Shown here piece after piece: positions 1 through 10,414 of a DNA stretch of 64,000 nucleotides. This stretch comes from Camellia lanceoleosa (Eukaryota > Streptophyta > Magnoliopsida > Ericales > Theaceae). The translations under genes were made by a program, and so were the position numbers. The stretch is from contig CM045758.1 of the NCBI GenBank assembly GCA_025200525.1, positions 190,686,463-190,750,462 of the forward strand, written 5' to 3'. A model generated the notes under the pieces. It was not told the origin of the DNA. It saw nothing but the letters and a program-made list of their open reading frames with translations, and searched no databases. Position 1 is the first letter of the stretch; every line of letters starts with the position of its first letter.

Positions 1-399
1 GCACAGTTGGCATGCACCATGCCTCAAGGATGCAAAGGAGTCACACCGGCCAGCAAAAGAGGTCGCCGGCAAAATAAAGTGCCGTTCAGCCGAATATAGT
101 ACCGACCGGCCATTGGTTTTAAGAAACCATGGCCGGTGGCACCCATAAATAGCCGGTGATGTTAGGGGAAGGCCGGTGGGATGTGGGGATGGCCAACAAG
201 CCATTCCCTGCCCTTCAAGGCAAAAACACAAGTGTTTGGTGCCAAAACCAAACACGGAACAGTCGAGTCGAGAGATCCTGAGGCAAGGCGCGTAGCCAAG
301 ACCTTCGGGAACTCAAGACGAACACAAACAAAGAGGATCACCGAGTGTTCAAGTGGTGACGTCCAAGCTTTGAGGACGGTCAAAAATGGGGTGTCTACA
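1..399 (-). repeat. 3' LTR of the Tat element (first ~400 bp only)
   Basis: The plus strand ends GGTGTCTACA at 399, i.e. minus-strand LTR start TGTAGACACC. The same terminus followed by GTCAAAAATGGGG on the plus-strand side is found at 17,8xx and at 24,045. The sequence is clearly closer to the solo LTR end at 23,700-24,045 than to the 5' LTR end at 17,400-17,856. It carries a CCGG motif array near 46-176 with about 20-bp spacing. The rest of the LTR lies outside the window. Confidence 0.85.
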
Positions 400-1014
400 C
401 TCGGCCCTCAGACTCGGTTTTTCTCTCAAAACCCTTTTCTTACTTTTCTCTCAACGTACACCTCTATATTCTTTAATCTCTCATTTTTCATCCCTTTCCA
501 GATATGGTTGATGGATAAACTGAAAGTTGTGGACTCATGCCTAGCATATTCAGCTCGCGGCTATTTCTTCCAGCGATGTCTAGTCGATGCCCCTGATGAG
601 GGATGGTGGTACGAATGAATGCGCAGTTTGACTGCTCTTGACATTGCTTGGCGCTACCCTTAGCTTAATCTACCGGCGATGAGCTACAACATGACTCACC
701 AGCCCGGGATTTAGTTGATCGGCCTGACACACTGTGCCCTTTACTTCCCGTTTCGAATCCGGCGTCAGTTTGGACATGATCAAACTTGCCCAGAGGAAGG
801 GATAGAGTATCCTGCTGCATTTCTAGTCCAAGGCGCACAGCTAGCTCGGTATGCCGTAGCATGGAGGACGAGAGAGCTTCTAGCCCCCGCTCCCACTTTC
901 AGTTGCACCCTCTCTGATGAGTATATAGCTTGGCTTGATAAAGAGGCGCAGGTTGGGCCTATTTCGGAATTAGAGGTTTCCACAAGCTCTGGGAGGGGAC
1001 GTAGGAACACCTAA
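400..1014 (+). pseudogene. Antisense plant mobile domain (PMD, aminotransferase-like) remnant
   Basis: This plus-strand coding remnant lies antisense to the Tat element, between its integrase and 3' LTR. An open stretch (715-1,014) encodes a segment with RRQFGHDQ at about 760-783, matching the (R)QFG-x-Q signature of the C-terminal part of plant mobile domains. Upstream, 505-618 encodes a tryptophan-rich stretch (WLMDKL...GWWYE) after a pyrimidine-rich tract ending CCAG that looks like a splice acceptor. Stops and frame changes between 618 and 715 show decay. PMD proteins are known from MAIN/MAIL1-type host genes and from plant transposons. Family assignment rests on the short motif and on the much more complete antisense PMD gene at 56,580-60,166. 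Function, if any, is unknown. Confidence 0.6.
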
Positions 1015-1734
1015 CTATGTCCCGAATTTATTTGCTTCAATCAGTACTTTCAAGTTTTCTTTATGAATGTAATAAAAAACAACTTCAATTCGTATTCAAG
1101 AGTAGGAGAACTCTGTACTGAAATCAATGTAATTGAAGGTTGTGGGTACTGAAAATTTTCCGTTTGGTCCAAAAATGGTCTAAGTTGTAAAAAGATTAAT
1201 TTGAGCAAAATCAACTTTTATTAAAACTTTTCAAAACCATTTTCGATATGGATCAAAACTGGACACGCCTGAGATCTATCACTGAGATATACAACCTCAG
1301 ATCCAGCAACTGGAAAGTTGCCCCTAGTTTGAATAGCACTACATCTAGAGATCATAACCGAGCTCTTGGATGCAAAATAGACGAAGATGACCCAACATGA
1401 TCATACGGACAAAGTTGATTGGGGAAGTGTTTACGGCTGGACTTCAGAATGAAGTTGCCTACGTATCCCAAGGATAGGAATCAAGCCTTACTTAATTCGA
1501 CTAAGGTTCACTCATGTATTAACACTCTCCCTTTGCACTCTAACTTTTGCCAAGGTCGCCCTTTCTGGGATTTCAACCTTGCGAGCTCAGTTTTTATTAT
1601 TTCAAATTTTCTGTACTCTAACTTTTGCCTAGGTCGCCCTATCGGGTTTTCGGCCTAGTGAGCCTCTCAGGGATAATATTTCTTCAACTTGTCCATGTTG
1701 ATCGGTTGGGAGAACTCTAGGCCATCTAAGTCCA
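1015..1734 (-). other. Non-coding spacer of the Tat element between antisense PMD remnant and integrase
   Basis: No convincing reading frame. It contains two imperfect direct repeats of about 50 bp (from about 1,538 and about 1,616, both with CTCTAACTTTTGCC followed by AGGTCGCCCT). Probably the 3' untranslated part of the polyprotein transcript. Confidence 0.5.
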
Positions 1735-2515
1735 TCAGAACGATAGCTCCACCCGACCAGATAGACTTGATAATGTAAGGACCAGTCCAATTAGGTCTGA
1801 ACTTGTCCCTAAGGTCGTGGATGGGAGCTCGGTTATCTTTGAGCACAAGATCCCCTTCTTTTCAATTCCTGGACTTAACCTTCTTGTTGAAAGCCCTAGC
1901 AATTCTTCGTTGATAACCCTGAACATGATACAATGCTTTCAGCCTTCTCTTGTCAAATAGCATGAGTTCTTCGAACCTGCTCTGTTGCCAATCTGCCTCA
2001 GCTATCTGACACTCAGCCAATACCCGTAATGACGGAACCTCAACTTCGATAGGAGAAATTTCCATCCCATAAACCAAGGAATACGGTGTCGCCCTAGTAG
2101 AAGTTCAAATTGAAGTCCGGTAGCCCCACAGAGCAAATGGCAACTTATCCGGCCAATCCTGGTAGGTTTCTACCATCTTCTGCAGTATGTGCTTGATGTT
2201 CTTGTTGGCGGCCTCAACAGCTCCATTGGTTTGCGGCCGATATGTGGATGACTTATGAAAAGCCACATTATACTTCTCCAACAAATCGATCACCTCCTTC
2301 TTGAAGTGAGAGCCATTATCCGAGATAATCTCATTCGGAACCCTGTAACGACAGATGATGTTGTTTCTGATGAACTTTGCAACATGCGAAGCCTTCAACA
2401 TTGCGTAAGATTGGGCCTCAACCCACTTCGTGAAGTAGTCTATCGTTACCAGAATGTACTCATGCCTGTTGGATTTCTCTGGAGTGACAGCCCCAATCAC
2501 ATCAATCCCCTAAAC
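1735..2515 (-). pseudogene. Tat-lineage integrase (core and C-terminal region), broken
   Basis: Part of the retrotransposon polyprotein; integrases join element cDNA to host DNA. The minus-strand frame 2,500-2,105 carries the catalytic core: an aspartate in the TIDYFTKWVEA context, a second in SDNGSHF and the glutamate in GAVEAANK, in the usual D-D-E spacing. Frame 2,077-1,862 holds the C-terminal region with IEVEVPSLRV and ARAFNKKV, typical of Tat elements. A stop/frame change separates the two at about 2,100, and the zinc-binding N-terminal part is in the adjoining frame upstream. Clearly retroelement-derived and inactive. Confidence 0.85.
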
Positions 2516-3862
2516 TGAAAATGGCTATGGTGAAGTCATGTTGTACAGCTTCAACGGCGGAATGTTTATACGATTTACATGAATCTAACATTTGTGGCAT
2601 CGCCGAACAAAGCCAATATAATCCTCCTCTATGGTAGACCAGTAATAACCCTGTATAAGGATCTTTCGGGCTAACATCACCTCGTTCACGTACGCTCCGC
2701 ACTCTCCTCCATGGATGGCCTCCATTAGGCGCTTGGATTCTTCAGCATCAACACACAGTTTATGCATCCCGAGATGCCCTCTCTTGTACAGTTTACCCCC
2801 GCAGACGATGAACTGAGCGGCCATTCTTCGAATTGTTCTCTTATCTTTGGCATTTGCCCCTAGTGGATACGCCTCTTTTTCTAAGAAGTTCCAGACATCG
2901 TAATACCAGGGATTCTCATCTTGTACCTCATCTATGGCAGCAATCAGCTCGTAGGCCGACACGAATTTTTGTTCAATGATGATCAGACGCATTCGGACTC
3001 CTAAAGGGATGTCTATCATAGAAGATAGAGTTGCTAATGAATCAGCGAATCTATTGTTCTCTCTTAACAGATGGGCAAAATTCAGCTTCTCAAACCGAGG
3101 AATTAGCACGTCCAAGGTCTGGCAATAGATTCTCATCTTTTCTTCTTTAACTTTCCAATCTCCTTTAGCTTGAGATACAACAAGGTTCGAGTCCCCGATG
3201 ACATCTAACCGTTTTGCCCCTAGTTCTAGGGCAGCTTCTAAACCAGCAATACATGCCTCATATTCTGCCTCATTGTTCGACACTCTGAACCGGAGTTTGA
3301 ATGCCAGAGGTATGCAAGAATTGTCGAGTGCTATCAGCAACACCCCTATCCCATACCCGTATTAGTTTGACGCTCTGTCAAAGTACATCCTCCAAGTTTC
3401 TTCTTCGACATGCAAAATGGACTCGTCTGGGAACAAGTACTCAACTGCTTCATCCTCTTCGACTGGGTGATCGGCTAAAAACTCCGCTACCACTCTCCCT
3501 TTCACTGACTTGCACGTCACATACTTCAGATCAAATTCATAAAGTAGAAGCAACCAACGGTCTACCCTACCCGTAAGTGCCGGTTTTTGGAAAAGATATT
3601 TGATGGGATCTAATCTTGAAACTAGTATTATGGAGTGAGCTAACAGGTAGTCCTGCAGCTTCCTGGTAGCCCATACCAAGGCCAGACAAGCCTTCTCCAG
3701 CGGAGTGTAACGGGTCTCGTAATTCAGCATTTTCTTGCTCAGGCAGTAGATAGCTCTCTCCACTTTGTCCTCCGACTCCTGTGCAAGCATGCAGCCCATT
3801 GTAGTTTCAGTCACTAAAAGATATAGAATCAACGATTTTCCCAACTCAGGCGGTGACAACAC
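2516..3862 (-). pseudogene. Tandem RNase H domains and integrase zinc-binding region of the Tat polyprotein
   Basis: Frame 3,862-3,362 is the RT-linked RNase H (contexts LLVTETTMG and EFLADHPV). Frame 3,343-2,585 continues into a second, archaeal-type RNase H (NNEAEYEAC, VIGDSNLV, RFADSLATL) and then the start of the integrase zinc-binding module (HGGECGAY ... RRCHKC). A single stop codon near 3,362 separates the frames. The double RNase H layout is diagnostic of the Tat lineage. The first domain is degenerate, as is known for this lineage. Confidence 0.85.
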
Positions 3863-4730
3863 AGGTGGGTTCTGTAGATATTATTTGATCTGTTCAAAAG
3901 CAGCTTGGCATCGGCCGTCTCATTGGAACCTCGTTCCTTTCTTCGGGAGACCAAAGAGTGGTTCACAAGTCAAGATTAATTTAGCAATAAACCGTCTTAT
4001 GAATTGCACTTTACCCAGAAAGCCTCGCATCTCCTTTTCAATCCTTGGTGGTGGCATTTCTAAGATGGCCTTGATTTTGGAAGGATCGACTTCGATACCT
4101 CTCTGTGTGATCAAGAACCCCAGCATTTTCCCTGCTGTAACACCAAACGTACATTTCTGAGGATTCAGTCGCAACCGATACTCCCTAATCCGTTGGAAGA
4201 ATTTCTACAAGGCGGTGTAGTGGCCCTCTCTTTCCTTGGACTTGACAATCATGTCGTCCACATATACCTTAACCTCCTTATGGATCATATCATGCAAAAT
4301 TGTGGTCGCGGCCCGTTGATATGTAGCCCCAGCATTCTTCAGCCCAAACGGCATTACTCTATAACAATAGGTCCCCCACGGGGTGGTAAAAGCAACCTTG
4401 TCTCGGTCTTTGGGTGCCATCAATATCTGATTGTAGCCAGAAAACCCATCCATGAATGAGAGCAACGTATGCCCAGCAGTGAAGTCCACTAATTCGTCGA
4501 TATGCGGAAGCGGAAAGTCGTCCTTCGGACTAGCTTTGTTCAAATCCCTGAAGTCCACACATACCCAAATTTTGCCGTCCTTCTTCGGCACTGGAACAAT
4601 GTTGGCCAATCAAGTCAGGTATTCGGATACCAGCAGGAAGCCTACGTCGATTTGCTTGGTGACCTCTTCTTTGATCTTGAGAGCCTAGTCCGGGCGGATC
4701 CTCCTGAGTTTCTGTTTGACAGGTCGGGCC
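3863..4730 (-). pseudogene. Reverse transcriptase of the Tat element, broken
   Basis: RT copies the element RNA into DNA. Frame 4,609-4,205 encodes the palm core with VPVPKKDGK, CVDFRDLNKA and the catalytic YVDD at 4,253-4,264. Frame 4,174-3,920 carries the thumb/connection (LNPQKCTFGV, GFLGKVQFIRRFI). In-frame stops at about 4,202 and about 4,612 and a frame change near 3,900 break the polyprotein. It sits directly downstream of the linker 5,566-4,685. Confidence 0.88.
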
Positions 4731-5929
4731 TCGGGGTCAAAGGGGATCCGGTGCTGTACAATCTCAGGATCTATTCCAGGCATGTCTTCGTAGGACCACA
4801 CGAAAACATCTTTGAAATCTTTTAACAAAGCGACTAAGCGCTCGCACTCCTCCGAAGACAACGTGGACCCGATCTGGATTAGCCTCGGGTCCTTCTCAGT
4901 ACCAACATTAATTTGGGTGATTTCATCAACCAAAGGTTTTACAAACCTCTCCTGCTCTTGATCAAGCAAGAATTTCAAAACCGGAGGAATTTCTTCCTCG
5001 TCATTTTCATCGAAATTTTGAAAGTCCTTATTAATGCAATAAATTAAGGGTACAAAAAAGTACTCAGAAGCCACAGCTATTCTATTCTCATTAATCACTT
5101 CCAAATCGCCTAATTCCTCTATTACAACAGACTCAAAGGAAAAAGAAAAAGACAACCTAGACAGGACTGTGGCATCCGGGTTGTCACCCCTGAGAATATC
5201 GGACTCAGACTCAGACGAGCTGGAACCTGATTCTGACTCCACAAACTCAGTGGAATTAGATTCCGGCTCACTACCTGACCGGGTGCTGCTCGATAAGAAT
5301 CCCTCCTCGTACTGCCAAACGAGGGAGGGTGTGATGGATGCATCCAAAATGTTTGAAGATGGGCTCGCAACCGTTTCATTCCCAATCATGGACACCGAGA
5401 AGTTATCCCTCAAGCACTCTTGTACGATCTGAGGATCTAAAAGTAGACAAGCTAGTGCTACCCCCATTTCAAACTCTGCACTCTCAGAATCCTCCTCCCT
5501 ACACTGTTCAACCTCAGCTGGTGGGTCTGTTTGCTCCTCAACAACATCATCCCCAAACAATTGCAAGTCAAAGAATATCTCGAATCTCGGTAACCGCCGC
5601 CTCTCTGTATTTAGTCATGGCTCCGGTAAGCCGTAGAACGAAAAGTCCTCTCCCTCCCGGACAAAACATCCGTTCAGGGTGCCCTAGATGGGTTGGTGCA
5701 CCAACTCATAAGGCTTCCCGGCCTGCTTTGCTCTGGCTCTTCCGGCCATCTCTTTTCCTTTTCTCAACCAGTCCTCCTTGGTAGGCAGATAACCTAAACC
5801 AAAGATATGTGGGTTATGCGGCACTTCGACCGATGCTACTATGCCTTTCCGGCCACTTCTCCCTAATCCCATCCCGGGGATGTGCTGGAGCTTGTTCATG
5901 AGGTACACAGACTGTGCACTGACATATAT
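4685..5929 (-). pseudogene. Tat polyprotein linker with G-patch-like motif
   Basis: Frame 5,566-4,685 is an acidic, serine-rich linker ending in SYEDMPGIDP and PVKQKLRR, the segment that leads into plant Ty3/gypsy RT. Frame 5,929-5,684 holds IPGMGLGRSGRKG, a G-patch-like glycine motif seen in Tat-lineage polyproteins. The open frame runs exactly across the Tekay-like insertion: removing 5,930-8,361 and one TATAT rejoins the frame 8,395-8,362 to this segment. The function of the G-patch segment in these elements is not established. Confidence 0.75.
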
Positions 5930-8361
5930 TGTCACGACCCAAACCCGCCCCTATGGGTTTAGCACCGTAACCGGCCAGTAATCCGAGATTACCGAAGGCA
6001 CCTTATGATGAAACGATGTCTGAGTCTGAGGGCATGGCGGAAGCCAATACAGTAAATAAACAATGTCCAATGAGCTGTGACAGTCTGTATGCAAAAAGAT
6101 TTTTCATACATTTATACTTTCAGTAGAGAACCGTATGCATAACATTTACAAACATTGATCTGAGGACCTAATCCCTAGTAACATTACGATGGAAATGCGA
6201 TGCAGTGTTATCGATCCACAGTCTGAATACGTCTATGCAAGATAATGACATTGGGAAGCTAAGACATCCCAAAAGCAGTCTAAGCTTGATTGTACTCGGA
6301 ACCTCGCTCGTGAGGCACAGTGGTTGGCTTGACAAAACTAAAGCTTGCCTAACGCTCCTAGCTGCAGTCTGGTGCCTGGACACCTACATATATATATATA
6401 TATAAGCAGTGAGCTAAAGCCCAGTAAATAACATAATGCGTAAAGGGGTTAGAATGGATGTCTTTTCAGTATGTTGAAGACAATCGTTTAAATCAATTAT
6501 CAGTTGTTCAGTACAGTAAACAGTCATATGTGGTACATCCATAAGCATAATGATCTGATGCGATGGGTCTAAAAAGACCGAAGCGATGAGAGGTCTAAAA
6601 GACCGAGCGATGCGTTGATGGCCAATCAACGATGTGATAGTGGTTCCAACAAGGGGACCGACAGAGATCTCTGTAACAGTAGACAATCAGTAACAGTAAT
6701 GCTAAGGATGCCACAGTACAATTCAGAATATAGGACATATATTCATTCATTAACGATGTCGGTTGAAGCTGTTGATTCGATTCGATAAACAATTCAGAAG
6801 ATAATTATTTTTGAACATATCTTTACACAATTGTTACTCACAGAGTTTGGGCTTATCAGTAGCTAGAGCGTCTCCTCGGAATGCCAATCCTACACAGTAT
6901 ACAGGATGAACACATACTAAGCTATACAGTTGGGAAAGATCAATAACTTAATCCCTAATTTGCCTCGGTGTGTTCTACATCAATATCCTCATTAAGATGT
7001 CTTAAACTAGGCCTAAGAATGCCTAGAATGGGATGAGGATGCAAAAATACACTTAGAAAACATTTTGCAAAGTTTGCTGAAAATGGGACCCTCACTCGAG
7101 TGAGCCTTCCTTCGCTCGAGCGAGCTTCCAAAATCAAAGGCTTCGCTCGAGCGAGAAATCCTTCGCTCGAGTGGTCTGATGAAACAGTAAAAGTACTGGA
7201 TGCTCGAATTTTACGCTCGAGCCACCAATCCTTCGCTCGAGCGTAGCTCAGAGTAAACGTTGGTCGCTCGAGCGAGGAATCCTTCGCTCGAGCGAAGTAG
7301 CCTAATCTGGAATTTCAGTTGCCTCCCAACTCAAACCAAGCATTCTCCCACTCCATACTCGACCTCTTGGACCCAAATTCTGGAAAACACATTTGAACTC
7401 AATATACAACAAGTTTCAAAAGCCAATTTGTGAATTCAAAGCCCAAGGGTGAGTCAATTAAAGCCAAATTTCAAACCCATTTTCAAGAACAATCCTCAAA
7501 CATGACATGCATGGGTTAAAACCATTTCAAAGCTTCGACTCTTGCTCCAAAGAGCTCAATCTTTTCAAAACAAGAGGAAGACATGGATTTAAACATGATT
7601 ATGAACATGCATGTGGCATTTGACCATGGAATCAACTCAAAACTCATCAATTCAAGCATGCATGCATGATATATGCTAGAATCCCACATATTTGAACTAA
7701 ATCATGACTTAGTTCTACAATGAAGCATGAATCATGCAAGAACTTGTTCAATGTCAACAATAAGAAGATGAATTCCTTACCAAAGTCTTGTATTCAAGGT
7801 TTAGGAGCTCAAAAATACATCAATCTTCAATTTCCCCTAAGTTCTCAAGCAATTCACAAGGTTGGAGTCAAAATCTCCTCAATTCTCTCCTCTCTCTCTA
7901 AATTCGGTTGTATGCAAGAAATGGGAGAAGAAATGTTTTTGATTAAGTGTATAAGGCTCAAAGATGAATAAACAAAGGCCCCACTCACAATGGCAAAATG
8001 GTAATTACGTCAAACTCTTTAATTGGCTTTATTTAATCTAGTTTAATCATACAGAATCGGTTTTCAGATAATTACACCATAAAATCACATTAATTATGAT
8101 GGTTATAACACATCAGTCAATTTGGTTGGCACGATAAGGCCTCTAATTAGCAGTTTAAACATAAAACCTGAACAGATAAACAATCAATCAGACAGATAAA
8201 ATATGCAATACCATGTATATACACAATCATTTGAGTTCAATTTGATCGATCGATTCGCATTTTATTGATCCGGTTATCGGTCATTATCGGTCTCGATTAA
8301 TTAATCGGTGGTTAATTCAAGAATAATCAAGAATTAATGATGTCGATGCGAGGTTGTTACA
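5930..8361 (-). mobile_element. Solo LTR of a Tekay/Del-like Ty3/gypsy element
   Basis: A 2,432-bp insertion bounded by TGTCACGACCC and GTTGTTACA on the plus strand, with a perfect 5-bp target duplication TATAT (5,925-5,929 and 8,362-8,366). On the minus strand it reads TGTAACAACC ... GGGTCGTGACA, the usual LTR termini of Tekay/Del elements. No internal coding region, so it is a solo LTR left by LTR-LTR recombination. It interrupts the Tat pol frame. A related copy lies at 61,357-63,822. A notable palindrome array sits at 7,095-7,292. The sense strand is inferred from the LTR ends; there is no coding evidence. Confidence 0.9.
7095..7292. repeat. Phased CTCGAG palindrome array inside the Tekay-like LTR
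   Basis: Eight CTCGAG sites start at 7,095, 7,115, 7,146, 7,166, 7,216, 7,236, 7,267 and 7,287. They form four pairs with exactly 20 bp between members, and pair starts repeat with a 121-bp higher-order period (51 + 70). Most sites are embedded in CGCTCGAGCG, often preceded by AATCCTT. Confidence 0.92.
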
Positions 8362-8830
8362 TATATCCCCTCGTCAATAGCCAGTATGTTCTGTATAACC
8401 CGAGCCTCGGCTAGGGTAGATCCTGACAAGAACACATCCTCCACGCCATGCTCGATCTCCAGAACTGGTGTAGACACCTCTAGCGGCGGATGGATTGAAG
8501 AATTCCCAAAAACAATAACTACCCCTTTCCCGTGGGGGTATTTCAATATTTGGTGCAGGGTGAAAGAGACTGCCCCGCCCTAGGAGTAGATTAAAGGTCG
8601 CGAGAACGTCCAAGACATGAAAGTCAATATCCTGATGTCCTAGACTAACCTGAGTCTGAATCTGCACAGTCCCCATCACTTCTCTGCTGGTATTGTCATA
8701 TGCCCGAATCACCTAGGCAGTAGGCACAAAATTCACGGGTTTTAACCCGATTACATATGCCGTCCTCGATGGACACACGTTGATAGCAGATCCTGTGTCG
8801 ACAAGAACTACTGGTATCTATTTTTCTCTA
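8362..8830 (-). pseudogene. Aspartic protease of the Tat polyprotein
   Basis: Retroviral-type protease that would cut the polyprotein. The catalytic DTGS lies at 8,799-8,788 on the minus strand (context VVLVDTGSAINV). The frame downstream carries VIRAYDNTS and ATFNLLLGR, which follow the protease flap and C-terminal motifs of Tat elements. A stop codon at about 8,714 separates the DTGS segment from the 8,712-8,374 frame. The reading frame is cut by the Tekay-like solo LTR. Confidence 0.8.
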
Positions 8831-10414
8831 CACTCGACAGAGATGTAGAGAGGTTTGTTATGGTTTGCGCCCTTAGGCGGCAACTCCTTGTCAATGAAGG
8901 TCAACGTCGGGGAAGCTCCTCCTAGAAAGACCAATCCTACCAGCTGCTCAACTGTGGTATCTATTGAAAGTTTGGCCTTGTCCATTGCAGAAAGGACAGC
9001 CTGCCTGTGTACTCTTGAGGCCATTAGCAGTCCCCAGATGGAGATGTCTGCTTGTATCTTCTTAAGCTGTTTCAGCACAGCCTCCTTCTCGAGCAATTTT
9101 TCTTTCTGCCTCTCCACGTCCTTGTCCTTCCCGGACGCCTCGGGTTGATCCAGGTGTGGGGGCTTGAAATACCGCCCACTCCTGGTCATGTGGTCCACCT
9201 CTCCAACATACCAGGTATCATCCGGTTGGTTTTGTCCCCAATCTTCATCTGTGTGGGCAAGACACAAGTCGTCGTCTTCCTACCACATACCGTCAGCCAT
9301 CGACAGGCAGCTATCTGGTTCCATTACCACTACTTATGTGCGCACAGCACTTTCTGTTCTGGTGCTCACAGCACATTTCGTCCCTACAGGGGCTTTGGCC
9401 TTTCTAGCCCTCTCTAGATCTTCGATCTTTTCCCGCTCAAACTGCTTCGGTGTAATCTGCTATTCAGCATCTTCTATACTCAAAATGCTCTGATCTCGAG
9501 CAAAATTCTTAACATCGGTGCTCTCCGACGGTCCATTCTGGTTCCTGGGCATTCCGGCCACTACTGATGTCGTCATCTGTAACGGACCCTGTTCTGGCTG
9601 AGGCTGCTCAACAACATCTGGCTCGTCGTTAAGCTACCCAGTAGCTTCCGCTGACCCTTCCAAGTTGAACCAGTTGACAGTCACGTCCCCCGGATCCTGT
9701 TCATTGAAAAACTAAAGGTTGGCTATGTCCTCTTCCAGCTCCGCTAGGTCATCTAGCCCCTGATTAGGTCCATCCTCTCAAATTACATAGATCTCTGCCC
9801 TAACCGGCAGCTCTATTCTCGGCTTAACCTGGCCTATTGAAGTAATGTAACCACTCAGGTTGTACTCAAAGCTTACAGACCCCTCAGTCACGTCCCCCGG
9901 ATCCTGTTCATTGAAAAACTAAAGGTTGGCTATGTCCTCTTCCAGCTCCGCTAGGTCATCTAGCCCCTGATTAGGTCCATCCTCTCAAATTACATAGATC
10001 TCTGCCCTAACCGGCAGCTCTATTCTCGGCTTAACCTGGCCTATTGAAGTAATGTAACCACTCAGGTTGTACTCAAAGCTTACAGACCCCTCAGGCTTTG
10101 AATCCTCATTCATCTCTGCTCCCAAAAGTGATCCCTGCTCTATCTTCAGTAGTCATCACCACTAGTTCTGGTTGGGTTTGAGAGATGTCCAACATGCACA
10201 AGTCTGTGCTGTCAGGAATGAACACCTCTGGGGTGATGTATATGCTAGGGTCATATGACACAACCCCAGTTCGGATTAGGTTGGTGCGTTTAGGAGGTGG
10301 AGCTTGGTTATCTGGTGGGAGTGGGTTGGTTGTGACATTCGGTTTCTCTAGAGGCATGATCACCCTGTTGTCAATGAGATCTTGAATCTTATGGCCTTGT
10401 CATAAACAGTCGGT
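8818..10414 (-). pseudogene. Tat polyprotein region between gag and protease
   Basis: Frames 9,267-8,818 and 10,363-10,106 are charged, low-complexity linkers with no catalytic motif visible. Several stops between 9,270 and 10,100 break the frame. The region includes a perfect 207-bp tandem duplication. Recognised as part of the polyprotein only by position and strand. Confidence 0.55.
9678..10091. repeat. Perfect 207-bp tandem duplication
   Basis: 9,678-9,884 and 9,885-10,091 are identical over their full length by inspection, each starting CAGTCACGTCCCCCGG. A further CAG follows at 10,092. 207 is divisible by 3, so the duplication adds 69 codons without changing phase. The rest of the element is heavily mutated, so this is a recent event, or an assembly artefact. 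Confidence 0.93.

Noticed and set aside
181..504. Plus-strand open frame crossing the LTR end
   Set aside because: Lies in LTR sequence with no similarity; only the part after about 505 belongs to the antisense PMD remnant.
7095..7292. Regularly spaced palindromes read as a possible CRISPR array
   Set aside because: Plant nuclear context, repeat core of about 10 bp, no unique spacers and no cas genes; it lies inside a defined LTR.
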